Below the pieces are notes generated by a model that had not been told where the DNA came from, did no database searches, and saw only the letters and a list, made by a program, of their open reading frames with translations. A stretch of DNA of 64,000 bases from Patagioenas fasciata (taxonomy: Eukaryota > Chordata > Aves > Columbiformes > Columbidae), in assembly GCF_037038585.1 (NCBI RefSeq), contig NC_092521.1, forward strand, positions 105,912,398 through 105,976,397, written 5' to 3'. Below are positions 12,001 through 23,728 of the stretch, in pieces. The translations under genes were made by a program, and so were the position numbers. Positions within the stretch are counted from its first letter, which is position 1; every line of letters begins with the position of its first letter.

Positions 12001-14949
12001 TTTATTTTTGATTTAAAAAAAAAATAGCAAAAATATTCACATAGTTAATGACCACACATCCTGAAGGCAGGGCCAGTATCCTAGGAAAAACCAAGCTGCC
12101 ATATTGCTTCTCCCCATTGCTCCAAAACATTTCCTGTCCACTACCACATTCTACACTGGCAGCCCCACTGAGATTTGGGATCAGGGATTGTACCAAGCCA
12201 GTAGGAAAATTCATCCAAAGAAAAATGTGTAGTTTCTGAAAGCCTTAGGCAACTGAAGACCCAGAGCAAGATCAGAGTCAGGTAGAAGTTAAGGACAGGA
12301 ATTCACAGCCACAGGTCACAGATGGGCAAGACCATGATAGTCAGCACTTATTTTGGCTTCAATTTCTGTGAAGCTAAAGCCTGGAAATGGGGTTTTCCAC
12401 TAGTACTATTCTGTCTGTGCTCTTTCATCAGCTCTCACACTCATCTGTGTGAGCTCACTAAACTGGCAAAGAGTTACTCTGTTCATTTCTGCTGCACTAG
12501 TTACCTACCAAGTAAGTAAGAACATTTGTCTTACTGCATGAAAGTTGAGAACAGGAGTCACAAAGAGGAATTTGCATGAGTTTAACAGTTAAGCATCAGT
12601 AGGAGGAGGGAAAGACCGCTTGTTTGCTTGCTTTATTTTGGTCAGTTTTGGGTACCAAAAGAAGCCCATCATGCCATAAAAGTCTTCCCACACATGTAAG
12701 GCAAAATTAAGAATAGAACACAAGATGTATTCAAGTTTAAGCAGATTCTCCCAAGCTAGTACTCCATCTTGCACTACATATTTGAGAAATGAATAAGTAC
12801 AGTAAATCTACTCAGTCTATTTTATTAGTGCAATAAATTTCACCCAGAATAAACTCAAAAGACTATGTCTTTATCACCAACAGGAAATACTCTATTTTAG
12901 TCTTTCTTTCTTTAATTTGCAGATATGATGTACTCTTTTCCCATATACAGTGAAATATTAGTTCTGCTAGATGTAATGATCACAGCAGATCTGTATTGTG
13001 ACCTTATCCTTAATTATGCTTCTGATTTCAGACTGTTTTAGTTAAGACTTTCCTACTGAATTAGTATTAGCTGTTGTGAAATCAATTTGTTCATTTAATA
13101 ATGGCATTTATATTTAAGAAACAGATTATTGTGTCTTTGATGCTGGAGATTTAGGTAAGTTGTATTGCTTTCACAGTAATATACATTTTTCTAAGACAAA
13201 ATTCTGACAGCTTAAAGCCACATGCTATTATGAGAGATTTAGTGGAAGGGAATCTGTCAAGAGTCCCACTGTCTTCTTCAGATCCTTTAGAAATCCCTGG
13301 ATTTCCTGGCTCAGGAGGCATAAATCCCTGACAGAGATGAAGGGAATGGAATAAGCAGGCAAACTGAGATACATTCTGGATAATGTAACAAATGATACTT
13401 CCACATTCCTGGAATTCCAAGAATTTAAGAAGCAGTAACTTTCAATGCCATTACTACCTGAAACTAATATTTCTGCACTCTCGATCCAGGTGCAGAGGTG
13501 TTGCAGCCTTGCAATTTAGATCTAAATTGCACAGGTGAGAGTCAAATGCGCCAAATTGAGATCCATGAAAGCCCATGTACTAAGCACAACGTTACCCAGG
13601 TCTGAAAAGCTCTAGGCCACAGAGGCTTTTATGCCTTTTATGCCTATTATGTGGTATGGGAAACCTACTATGGTTCATTCAATTGAGACAAAGATGGTTT
13701 GTGACTCCTCTGCAGTGAAGTTAAAATTGGTTTTGCTACCACCCAAAGGATGAAAACACACAAGAAAGTTAAACTTTCTATAACAAAGACTGTTAGGAAT
13801 ACAAGGGCATAGCTAGGATAGAGAACTAGGCTGAGAGGGTCTGGACAGTCCATTCTCCTGGTGATTGTGCCAGTAGGGATGGGAGTTGTCCAGTAATTGT
13901 TGCTGCTGGCAGTTGCTTCTTTCTTCTCTCAGTAGTAGCACACCTCCTTCATCACATAACCCAATCCTTCCCTTGACAGCAGCACCCAGACTGCAAAGAG
14001 AAAAAGGAGATAGTGAGGTCATGGGCTTTTCTTCTCTTCCAGATCACTACTACAGATGGCTTAATGCCTTGATGTGTAGAACAGACCCTGAAACCAGGGA
14101 CTTGAATGTCAGTCATCTCAGCCTACAATGTTGGCTGTTCTTTAATGTTTTTCAGCTACATTTTAAACAGAACCATGCTGGAACTGGAAAGCTTCAAGTG
14201 AAAAAGCTTTTGTGTATTTTTAAAAAATACCTTTAAAAAGTATTTTTGTGAAGTAATGTTTTGACCAAGTGACTGACTAAAAAAATAGCTTAAATAGTCC
14301 TAATGAGCTGTATTTAGTGATAATAATGAAGTTTGCCTGAATAAAAGCAGTATCTGTCTCACGATGTGTCTATCTGCACAGAGGACAGAAGATGTGGTAA
14401 GTCTAAGGAAGTTTTATAAAGGTCAAACTTCACCTCCCCAGAAAACAGGCCTTCTTCTCAAAATGTAATGAGCACCCTCACTCAGGTTGAATGCTCAAGA
14501 AAACTGACAGGTTACCTCAGGTCTTTTGCCCTTTTAACCCTTGGTATAAATCCCACTTTGTTTTAGTCTGAATTACAAGTTGTTCTCAGCTAATGTACTT
14601 TGTTGATTTTGAAACAGATGAGTTTGACCATTCACACCTTCACAGCTCACTATGGCAGTATGTAGTCTATGACAGAAAGAGGAAAGGTCTTTAAGCAAAC
14701 AAATAGGTTACAGCAGATGGACATGCTTCTATTAAATGTTGTTCTCCCCAAGCTGGTGCTGAGATAAAGGAGCAAAGCAGTGTGTGAGAGCTGCTTGCCT
14801 GCAGATAAACAGAAGGTTTATCTCACTAGAGGTAATGCCTCATATTTCCTTAATATGACTATTAAGGGTATAGGAATTCACTTAGGATAGTGGCAGATGT
14901 AAGTACAGGCTTCTTTGTATAAACACCACATGTACAGCCATACTAAATA
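9004..14949. other. Intergenic, no gene recognised
   Basis: About 5.9 kb of AT-rich DNA without an exon, repeat or RNA gene that I can name. All open frames are short (at most 116 codons) and lack domain signatures. Contains a 15-T run at about 11,580-11,594 and a perfect 22-bp palindrome at 13,510-13,531. Confidence 0.45.
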
Positions 14950-15340
14950 TGTTGGAGAATGGCTTAAAAATAAGGGACATGGGTCTGCAGAGCAGTTGTA
15001 CGAGCAGAGCCTGTTCTGAAGGCCTTAGCATAAGTAGCAAGACTAGGTCACAGTGGGAACGGCCTACTGTTTCAGTAAAATCGGCAAGGTCACTGCGACC
15101 TTGGCAGAGTCTCACAAACAGCTTCCAAGAGCACAAGAATGTAGAATAAGCATAGCTAGCAACTGCAAGTAGGAGGACCATGTAAATGTGACTATTAGAG
15201 CTTAAGCCAATTAGTAGGTGACATGTATGCATAATTATCATGAACTGTATAAGTATATGCTGTTCGGGCTAATAAATTGAACTATGCTTTATCACTCATA
15301 TTGAGTCGACCTGCGTGTTGCTCCACCGTTCCAATAAATA
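14944..15340 (+). mobile_element. Solo ERV LTR, about 385 bp
   Basis: The LTR starts TGTTGGAGAATGG at 14,950 and ends near 15,334 in a GTTCCA context. The flanks carry TAAATA on both sides (14,944-14,949 and 15,335-15,340), a 5-6-bp target duplication. Toward the 3' end lie TATA-like 'gtataagtatatgc' (about 15,247) and an AATAAA inside 'gctaataaattg' (about 15,268), in the usual LTR order on the plus strand. The two open frames over this region (119 codons minus, 66 codons plus) are shadows. I infer a chicken-type ERV LTR distinct from the 648-bp family. Confidence 0.75.
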
Positions 15341-18049
15341 TGGCAACAGTGTTTTATTTCCTTGCTCATTACAATGTGTTACCCATGTATAAATTACATG
15401 TAGTCAATCTACAGATGTATGACATTATCTATTAAAATAATTATATTATATTATGCGATTAATAATTAAGATAACCTGATAATATTAAATGATTATGCAC
15501 TCACACCTCTGTATATTGAATATGAATGAAAGATTTTTTCATACACGTGTTTGTAACTAGAAAACTCCAGGCCTGTGAGTCAGAGTCATTCAGTCAAGAA
15601 AAGCAGTGATAAAATCACAGGCAGGTGGACTAAAAGAAAGGTGATTCTTATAGATCAGATCTTCCTGTGGACATACAGAAGCAATATCTTATAGCTGAGG
15701 TTCTGATAAAGCTCCAAGTTATTCTGTCACTTCTCAGTGGCTTGATATATTTTCAGGATCTGAATTTCTAAGACAAACCTCAACAGGAAAACAGATACTG
15801 TTTCTTAACTCAGTAGCAGTCTTTATATTTTAAAGGAATGTGAGCACAAATCTACTTGTAGTTTTTTGCAAGAAGGGAAAAAATCCTCACACATTGATGG
15901 TGTTGAATGTACTAATTGTTTTCAATAAATATATCAGTTAAACTGATAAGAATATGATTGCAACTTACTGCTGTCCGAAGACGAAGATTTAATGTAAGAA
16001 AAAGATATATCTAACTCAATGTTAGAGACAGATTTCATCTTGAAATCAGCAATATCCAAGTACAGATTTTCTTTGTATAGAGACAGGGAGGATATTTTAA
16101 ACAGCATTTGAAGCCATTAAGTCCTCCTCCTTCCTCTGTCCAGGCTTACCCTGTTCCTCTTTCCATGACAAAGAAAAAGAAGTTCCAAAAAAAGCAGATG
16201 ATTTCTTTGAGACAAAAACTTTTTGTTTAGAATTGCAGGCAGAAAAGGACACAGTAGTGAGAGTCTGCCTAGTAGCCTGCAGCTCAGGTGGCACAAAGAC
16301 AATATGCTAAGGAGGAAGTCTTTCTTCTGTATTCCATAGAAGAGTGAAATAAAACTGTTTTTTTCTGCAGGGAGGTCAGTGCAGAATGAATTTCCTAATT
16401 TCCTTCATAGGCACTTGAGCCCCATGCCTGTGTGCCTGCTGTGTGAAACCTCACTGCTCTCAGCTTTGGCAGGACCAGCATTTTTCAGTGTTAGCTGAAA
16501 GAAACTGGCCCAGGACTGTTCATCTGCATGCATGAGAGTGAGCAAATGCAGTGGATATTGAGGTTGATGGCTTCAAAAATTCTGTTCTTTGGATATATTC
16601 CATAAGCAATGTGATCTAAGTTGATCCTTTGCTGTGCAAGGAGTTTGACCAGATGACACCCCGCAATACTTTCCAGTATAAATTCTTGGAAATGTCTGTG
16701 ATTCACAGGGGATTTTGTGGGGAGGGAGACTGTACAGGCCCGTTCACACTGCCAACATGCAGTCCTGAGGTAGGAGCAGAGAGAATCTCTCAACAGGAGA
16801 CCAATACCAAGCCTGTCTTTTACATGCTCCTCAGAAGACGCTGATTTGGATCAAGCAACTGCCCTTGTGAAGCCCATCTCATAAGCAGAAAGAGACTGAC
16901 CTTTTCTGGGAAGTATACTTTGCATGTTCGGAATTAGATAAACGTGGAAACCAGACTGAGATGTTTGTAGGATGGGTTGTTACAGGCATCAGCAGATGGA
17001 AGGAGAAGCTGGGCGGATGGTATATGATGTGTGGGTAGGAGAGATGGTGATGGGTGGGCTAGGACCATGCCAATGAGGCACAGTGATCAATATTGTTTCC
17101 TGACAGTCTTCTGGTGAGCCTAATGTAGCTACTACAGTGGCCAGGGCAAGATTTCCTCTCTACTGTTGTACCCCTGTCCCGCAGAGCTGTTTTTGTAATA
17201 CCCCAGATGTGTTTGAAAGCATGTGCATTGCAGAGATATGAAGGTTGATCTCAAGAGCCCCCACATGAATACTGCCTTGCTGTACTTTAGAAAAACCTTA
17301 AACAAGTTGTTCAAAGCAATTCAACAGCAAGTAGCAAGGGCAGGAATAGACAATTCTGAAACTAGGAATTGTCTGGTTCAAGCACATCAGCCACATTTTC
17401 TGATTTTCTTTTTGTGAAGATCCTTAGTGTTATGCTGAAAAAAGCTAGAAAAAAAATAATGTAACCAGCCTTGTGCAAATATCCACCCTAAGTGTCCACA
17501 TTTAATTTCAGTAACTCAAAAAAAATTTTCAAATACTATAAAATACAACTTAGTTAATCACTTCAGTAGATGCTTGCTGAGCACTCCAGCCTCCCAGTTA
17601 ACAAATGTGGATGGTTGAATAAAAGGAAAAGTAACAGAGTATCCATACACAGTGCATATTATGCCATTACAAGTACTGAATGCAAACTGAAGAACAACAC
17701 TGACCAAAATGGTAGAAGAAGAATAAACTTAACAAAGGGAAGAAAAAACTAGTGTTTACAAGCTGAAGAACTATGTTTTTCACAGAATGAATCCCACAGG
17801 TGCCTTCAGAGAAGTGAAATCTGGATCACCTCCCATTTATGAATCTAATTGCCTTCAGAAGGTTCCCAAATCCAGCCAAGCATGTGGAGAAAGTTTTACA
17901 TTAGACAGGAGTCCAAGCATTCAAACTATTCCAACAGTTGGTTTGCAGGCAGTCCTATGCTCATCCAAGTTCCATTTTGTTTCAAAATGCAGAAGTAACA
18001 CTATGAAGTACATTTGAGGTGACATAACCCCATTGAGCATTATCCCATT
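15341..18049. other. Intergenic, no gene recognised
   Basis: AT-rich, no recognisable exon, repeat or RNA gene. Open frames are at most 100 codons and appear random. Confidence 0.45.
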
Positions 18050-18450
18050 TAAGGGACACATGCCAACAGCCAGTTGGCAGGGCTTTGGGCCTGGGGTGTT
18101 AGTCTTTGCCTGAGCTGTGCTCTGGGTGTGCCTGGTTGAAGTCCTGGCTCTTGGGTCAGCTTTGGACCTGTGCTATATGTAGCTTGTCTAGTGGGTGGAC
18201 CCCTTGGATCTGCATTGTACCCTTCACCCCAGTCCTGCTTCTGGCCACATCTCCTGCTGTTTGTGGTTGAACCCTGGAACTGATGGGTTACTTGGCTCTG
18301 TTGGGGACCTCCAACAGACCCTGTTCTCAGCACCCTGCACTGTCTGTGGGAATGCACTCTCGTTGGTAAGAGTACCTGTCTTGTGGTTGCTCCCCCTTTG
18401 TGGAGTAGTCCTGCACCTGCTGCTGCCGGGACCCAGGGACTTCAGGAAGC
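18050..18450. other. GC-rich unclassified block
   Basis: A local island of higher GC within AT-rich surroundings, holding the start of a 205-codon plus frame (18,195-18,812) and a 102-codon minus frame (18,049-18,357). Neither shows a domain that I recognise, and composition alone explains the long frames. Its position just upstream of the ERV pol remnant makes an LTR or retroviral leader/gag remnant possible, but I cannot support that. Confidence 0.3.
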
Positions 18451-18989
18451 TTAGTCCATTGCAAAGTTACAAAAGTGGAACTGAGGTCCCTATACTAGCA
18501 GGCAGTGTTTGTCCAGGAAAGAAGAACTATATTCTGTTCTCTGGTTTTCTCAAGAGCCGACAGGCTGAAAATTGCTCTGGTCATGTAGCATGTAGGTCTG
18601 TATTCAGTGCAAAAGCAACAAGGGAGGTCATATTGGTTTTCAGTATCCATGCTCTGAAGACAAGTATAATTATTTTGAAAACCGAGAGGAAAGGTTTCCT
18701 TGATAGAAATCTGGCTAACTGCCTAACTCTCTGCCTCTGGCTCTTCCCTTGCTGTCTATTGGCTCTCTCTGGGTTCATATGCAAGCACAAACATGCTTTT
18801 TTGATTTCATGAAGTGTCTGATGACTGGTTTGAAAAGGTGTTGCAAGAAATCAAAGCACTCAGAGAAGACAGGTTCCATTCATGACCTGTACAAAACCAT
18901 GTTTCAGCTGTTAGGAGGCAGCATTTCCAATCCTGAGAGAGAGGACAGAAGCAGTCCACAAAAAGAGGCACACTGTGTTTTTTCCTGAG

Positions 18990-20390
18990 CGACCAGGGAG
19001 AAAACATGAGGAGGTGGGATGGAAGACCTACCTCAGAACTTGAGGAACGAATATGTGAGTTAAAAGGAAAAACTCTTTGGAAAATGGCTGCTCCAGTTTC
19101 AGAAGGGGCAGAAGAGATTCTAATCCTCTTGAAGGAACCTCTAATTCATATCCAGAGACTGTGCAAAACAGAAATTAGAGGGGCTCTGCCTCCAGCCAGG
19201 CAGAGGAAAGGGACAACAGAGTTTATGGGACTGCACAGATAAGATGGTCTGGTACAACACGCCCCCAGGAGTACAAAGCTTTGGTGGACACTGTTGCTCA
19301 GTGCACAATAATTCCCTCAAACTGTAAAGGAACACAATCCATCGGTATTTTTTGAGTGACTGGGGGATCCCAGGAACAGACTGTTGTAGGGGCTGAAATG
19401 AGCCTAACTGGAAAAAACTGGCAAAAGCAACCCATTGTGACTGGTCCAGATGCTCCATGCATCCTTGGCATAGGCTCCCTCAGGAGAGGGCATTTTAAGG
19501 ACCCAAAAGGGTATCAGTGGGCGTTTGGCATAGCAGCTGTGGACACTGAGGAAATTGAACAGCTGTCTGATCTGCCTGGTCTTTCAGATGACCCTTCTGT
19601 TGTAGGACTGCTGATGGTTGACAATCAGGAGGTACCAATTGCTGCCACGACAGTGCATCACCGACAATATTGCACCAGTTGAGACTCTTTGATTCCTGTC
19701 CAGAAGTTGATTCGTCAACTGGAAAGCCAGTGTGTTATTAATGAGACTTGCTCACATTTTAACAGCTGAGTTTGGCAAGTGTGTAAGTCTAGTGACGAGT
19801 GGAGACTAACAGTAGACTATCATGGCCTGAATGAAGTTACACCATCACTGAGTGCTGCTGTGCCTGACATGTTAGAACTGCAATTTGAACTGGAGTCAAA
19901 GGCAGCCAAGTGGTATGCCACAACTAACATGGCTAATGCGTTTTTCTCTATTCCTTTACCAACAGAGTGCAGGCCACAGTTCGTCATGTAGACACTCATG
20001 TACCTAAAAGCTGAGTGACTGAGGAACATCAAAACAAGTAGCTAGCAGATCAGGCTGCTAAGATTAAAGTAGCTGAGGTGGATTTAGACTGGCAACATAA
20101 AGGTGAACTTTTCCTAGCTTGGTGGGCCCATGATGCTTCAGGGCATCAAGGTAGAGATGCAAAATATAAATGGGCTCATGATCAAGGTGGGGACTTAACT
20201 ATGGACACTTTCACAGGTTATTCATGAATGTGAAACATGCACTGAAATCAAACAAGCCTAACAGTTAAAGCCTGTATGGTATGGGAGGCGATGATTCAAG
20301 TGTAAGTATGGAGAGGCTTGGCAGATTGATTATATCATAATTCCAAAAACCCATCAAGGTAAGTGCTATGTACTTACAGCACAGTACTAG
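18990..20390 (+). pseudogene. Endogenous retrovirus (ERVL-like) pol remnant
   Basis: Broken plus-strand pol fragments in retroviral order. A protease-to-linker segment is readable at about 19,250-19,680 (GPDAPCILGIGSLRRG near 19,445). An RT N-terminal segment at 19,779-19,991 contains the WRLTVDYHGLNEV motif and NMANAFFSIPL. An integrase N-terminal segment at about 20,045-20,240 has HH and CC zinc-ligand wording (SGHQGR, then CETC), followed by WQIDYI near 20,319. The RT catalytic palm and RNase H are missing between about 19,990 and 20,045. Stops and frameshifts throughout; no paired LTRs detected. I assign ERVL from the linker and RT wording and from its abundance in birds. Not functional. 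Confidence 0.82.
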
Positions 20391-20426
20391 GACAATTTTA
20401 TCAATTCAGCTTCTGACCACTCACTT

Positions 20427-20510
20427 TTTGTTGTTGTTGGTTTTGGTTTTGGTTGGTTGGTTAGTTTTGGTTTGTTTTTCTGTTGTTGGTTTTGGGTTTG
20501 GCTTTTTTGT
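20427..20510 (+). repeat. T/G-rich low-complexity tract
   Basis: An imperfect run of GTT and GGTTTT units (for example 'ttgttgttggttttggtttt'). It gives the hydrophobic 76-codon frame at 20,368-20,598, which is not a gene. Confidence 0.7.
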
Positions 20511-20695
20511 GAGAAACCTGTTCATAGTTAGTTTCTTTAGAATTATCCCTGCTGTGGATAATACAATTCAGATTTCTAGTATAAAAACTTCAGAATAACT
20601 GTACTTAACTCTTGGTTTCCTTGTCAAAGGAGCCATCAGTTGACACAAATCTATGATTCCATTTAGAGCTAGATTGCACTTCCCAAAGGTTCAGT

Positions 20696-20840
20696 GATTC
20701 AGCTATATAAAAACTTTGCATAACTTACTGTTTGGTTTCAGAATTGTTGCTCTATGTTATATTTAATAAGCCATATACAAATAAGAATTTAATATTAGAA
20801 CAGTTATTGGCAGAAGGTTAATGCAGAAAAGAGGGCTTCC
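20696..20840 (+). repeat. 145-bp inverted repeat, left arm
   Basis: The reverse complement of this arm aligns without gaps to 22,400-22,544. By hand count there are 8 mismatches in 145 positions. The outer end reads GATTCAGCTATATAAAAAC and the inner end AAAAGAGGGCTTCC. I see no flanking target duplication. See the findings for interpretation. Confidence 0.93.
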
Positions 20841-22399
20841 AGAGAAGCAAATGTTCTAGTTCCCATGGCACCATCCCAATATTTGTTTTATGTTCCTGAG
20901 AGAAAAGAGAAAGCAGAACAGATGTTAAATCTCCCACACAAAATCCTTAAAGTAATATTGTTCCCCCTAAGACTCCAGTCTTGCTGTCTCTGTCTTGCTG
21001 CTTTCTCTGTCGATTTTCCAAATGCTTTTATTGAGAAAGAATAATAATTATAATAATCCAAAGTTTAAGTCAGTAAGTTTTTACACAGATTAGCTGCATA
21101 CTCTGTCATTGAAAAATCTGGTACAGTCATTCATCTATGCAGGGTATGATTGCCACAATCAGAAAGGTTCATATATATGCTTGTGTAGATGAGTTATTTG
21201 CCTAATTATCATCTTTATGGGAAAATTCCTCGTTTGTATCAACAATCTGAGTATTTATTCATAAAAATAATCTCAGTATTCATATCTACAAAGAAATATT
21301 AACTTGTGCAGATTTTTTGTTCTGCACCTTCCGGTGATTTTGTACAGCTTCTGATGTACTGCCACACCCAGTCTGTGGTGTTTGCTTTGCAAACACCAGT
21401 CCTGGTGTTTGCTTTGCATAATTCCTTGGTCTGAGCGAGAACCTTACCAGAATGCTCAAGAAACTATTATTTTTTATTATTTTTTTTTTAAGATTTCAGG
21501 TGTTTCTACATCTTTGAGGACAGGAAATGTTATCAAAGTTCCTTTTATCATATCTACTTGTAAATATATTTTCAAGGCCATACAACTTCTCTGATAATGT
21601 CAGAAGGGATGCACAGTGAGGTAATTCAAGAAACAGAAAGCAACAAAAGCAATGCAACTAAGTTAATAGTTGAAACACACCTTAGCTTCTCTAGGCACAC
21701 AAAGCAATTTTTCTGTTGTCATTTTTTTTTTAGATTCTATTAGAAACTCAAGCCTTCTCTGGACTAAGGGGAGAGGAGGAGGCAGAGCAGCTCTGAAGAG
21801 ATGCTTTAGAGATGTGTTAATTAGGCAAAAAGGATGCTTAAAAAAGCCTACTGCAAGAACTCTTAGACAGTCACAATCTTTGGACCTATATCCTTTAAAA
21901 ACCTAACCTTGGCACCAAACTTTAAGAACAGTAGTAGTTCCCTGATCCCCTGAGGAACTCAAGCAAAGGACCATACTGAAGTATTCCAGATAAATGTTTT
22001 TCTGAATTATAACTCATAAACGTTTTTGGAGTGTTCCCAAGTCATCAACCCTTTCTGCTTTAAAGCTACTTGCCAGCACCCTGTAACCCAATCACAGTTG
22101 TTAATTTCACCGGAGCTGATTGTCTCTAATAGCACCCTATACCAAGCTCTTTGCAGCCTGAGGGAGGTAACTCCACAGGCTCTATCTGACGGAAATATGT
22201 CAGCTGAAGTATAAACCAGTATACACTAATAACTTCATTAGTGCAGGTAATGTGTGATTATTTGTCAGAGCAACCAGAATTTAGTTTTTAGAAGTATTTT
22301 ATGTATATTTACAGACTGGACAGACTTTAAAGGCAAGATTATGAAAAGAATCCAGCTTTATACCAATAAAATACAGTTAGGAAAATAATCGTTAGAATT
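20841..22399. other. Spacer between inverted-repeat arms
   Basis: 1,559 bp of AT-rich DNA without a credible gene. It holds a 10-bp perfect hairpin and a nearby direct copy of one arm (21,376-21,418). The 78-codon frame at 21,670-21,906 shows no transposase motif. Confidence 0.5.
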
Positions 22400-22544
22400 G
22401 GAAATCCTCTTTTCTGCATTAACCTTCTGCCAATAACTGCTCTAATATTAAATTCTTATTTGTAGATGGCTTATTAAATATAACACAGAGTAACACTTCT
22501 GAAACCAAACAGTAAGTTATGCAAAGTTTTTATATAGTTGAATC
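22400..22544 (-). repeat. 145-bp inverted repeat, right arm
   Basis: Opposite-strand partner of 20,696-20,840, about 94-95% identical with no indel. Together with the spacer the unit spans 1,849 bp. Confidence 0.93.
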
Positions 22545-23069
22545 CATGCAAGATGTAAATGCTCTCAAGATATAAAACAGCAAAATAAATTGTTAAGAAG
22601 TGTACTGGAATAATTCACCTTACTTTGTGGCACTTTCACCACTGTTCTGTGGGGTTTTTATTTTTGTTTATTGGTTGGATTTTGAAATTAATTTCTGGAA
22701 TTTTACTTCATTTAGAAAATTTTGATTTTTGGATTTGATCCCTTCTTAGACACTCTTGTTTTCAGCTTTTCATTATAAATTGAACTCCTTTAAACTATTT
22801 GGCTAATTTGAGACCAGCAGCAAGAAAAAAGACACTTCTGGAGCACAGTCTGTGCTCCTTGCCTGAATCCTGTCATTGTTCATTAGCATGATAGGTCAAA
22901 CTGGCAACTGGTTATAAGTAAACAAGCTCTATCCATACTTACTATATTAGTGCCTCAACAATCCATCAAGACTTAGAAAGGAATAAAGCAGATTGCACCC
23001 TGCTTTTTGATTTGAGTTGATCTGCAGCAATGTAAAGGGTTAAAGGTGTTTTGCTATGACTACTAGTAT

Positions 23070-23728
23070 TATACTGTCCTGGTTTTGTTAAAAAACAAGT
23101 TTCTCTTTTAGTGAATTTGCCTCTCAGCTAAAGCCTTCGTATTAGGTGCATTTTCCTGGAGAACCAGATACACGTCTTGGTAAACATAGCAATGGAATGC
23201 GAAGTTATTGATAAGCATGGATGGTCATCTTGCGAGAGGGGCAACAAGGAACAGGTGACCAAGAAATTGACCAACTGTGTATAACATTCCATTCACATGA
23301 ATACTTTGTATAAAAGTGGGAGGTCACGAGGAGCTCATCCCTTTTTTTCCCTTTTGCTTATGGCCAATATTAGGAGAGGATCTTGCTAGTCGTCTCTGCA
23401 AGCTGAGGCCTAGAGAGAGACTGAATTCAGCTCCACTTGGCTGCAGAGTCCAATCCAGGACTTTGGGTGCCGGTTCTGCAGTTGCTGAGACTTTCAAGAT
23501 TGGTTTTGTATATTTTGTATTATTTTCTCTATTCTTATTAGTAGCATTAGTAAAACATTTTTAATTTTTCCAGCTCTCTTCTCTCTGCCCTTTTCCACTC
23601 GATCGCCTGGCCTTAGTGGGAAGGGGGGAGAAGGAGGGGCAAAAAGGGGAAACAGGGGGAGAGGAGGTTAACAATACATCTGCCAGGGTTTTATTGTTAT
23701 CCTGCAATCATAAACCCTCGACATATAC
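23070..23728. mobile_element. Solo ERVL-type LTR, 649 bp, with perfect TSD
   Basis: The LTR runs 23,075-23,723, starting TGTCCTGGTTTTG and ending CCCTCGACA. It is bracketed by TATAC at 23,070-23,074 and 23,724-23,728. It has the same layout as the LTR at 3,001-3,648: a near-identical start, TATA-like 'gtataaaagtgg' near 23,308, a 'tattttgtattattttctct' segment near 23,510, then a pyrimidine run and a G-rich run. Its own intact TSD shows an independent insertion followed by LTR-LTR recombination. Confidence 0.9.

Noticed and set aside
18195-18812. 205-codon plus-strand frame
   Set aside because: It starts in the GC-rich block, has no recognisable domain, and borders an ERV remnant.
20696-22544. 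Calling the inverted-repeat unit a DNA transposon
   Set aside because: No target duplication at the outer edges, no transposase motif inside and no known terminal sequence. Kept as a repeat only.
3001-23723. A single 20-kb provirus with LTRs at both ends and pol in between
   Set aside because: Each LTR has its own distinct 5-bp target duplication, so they are independent solo LTRs.
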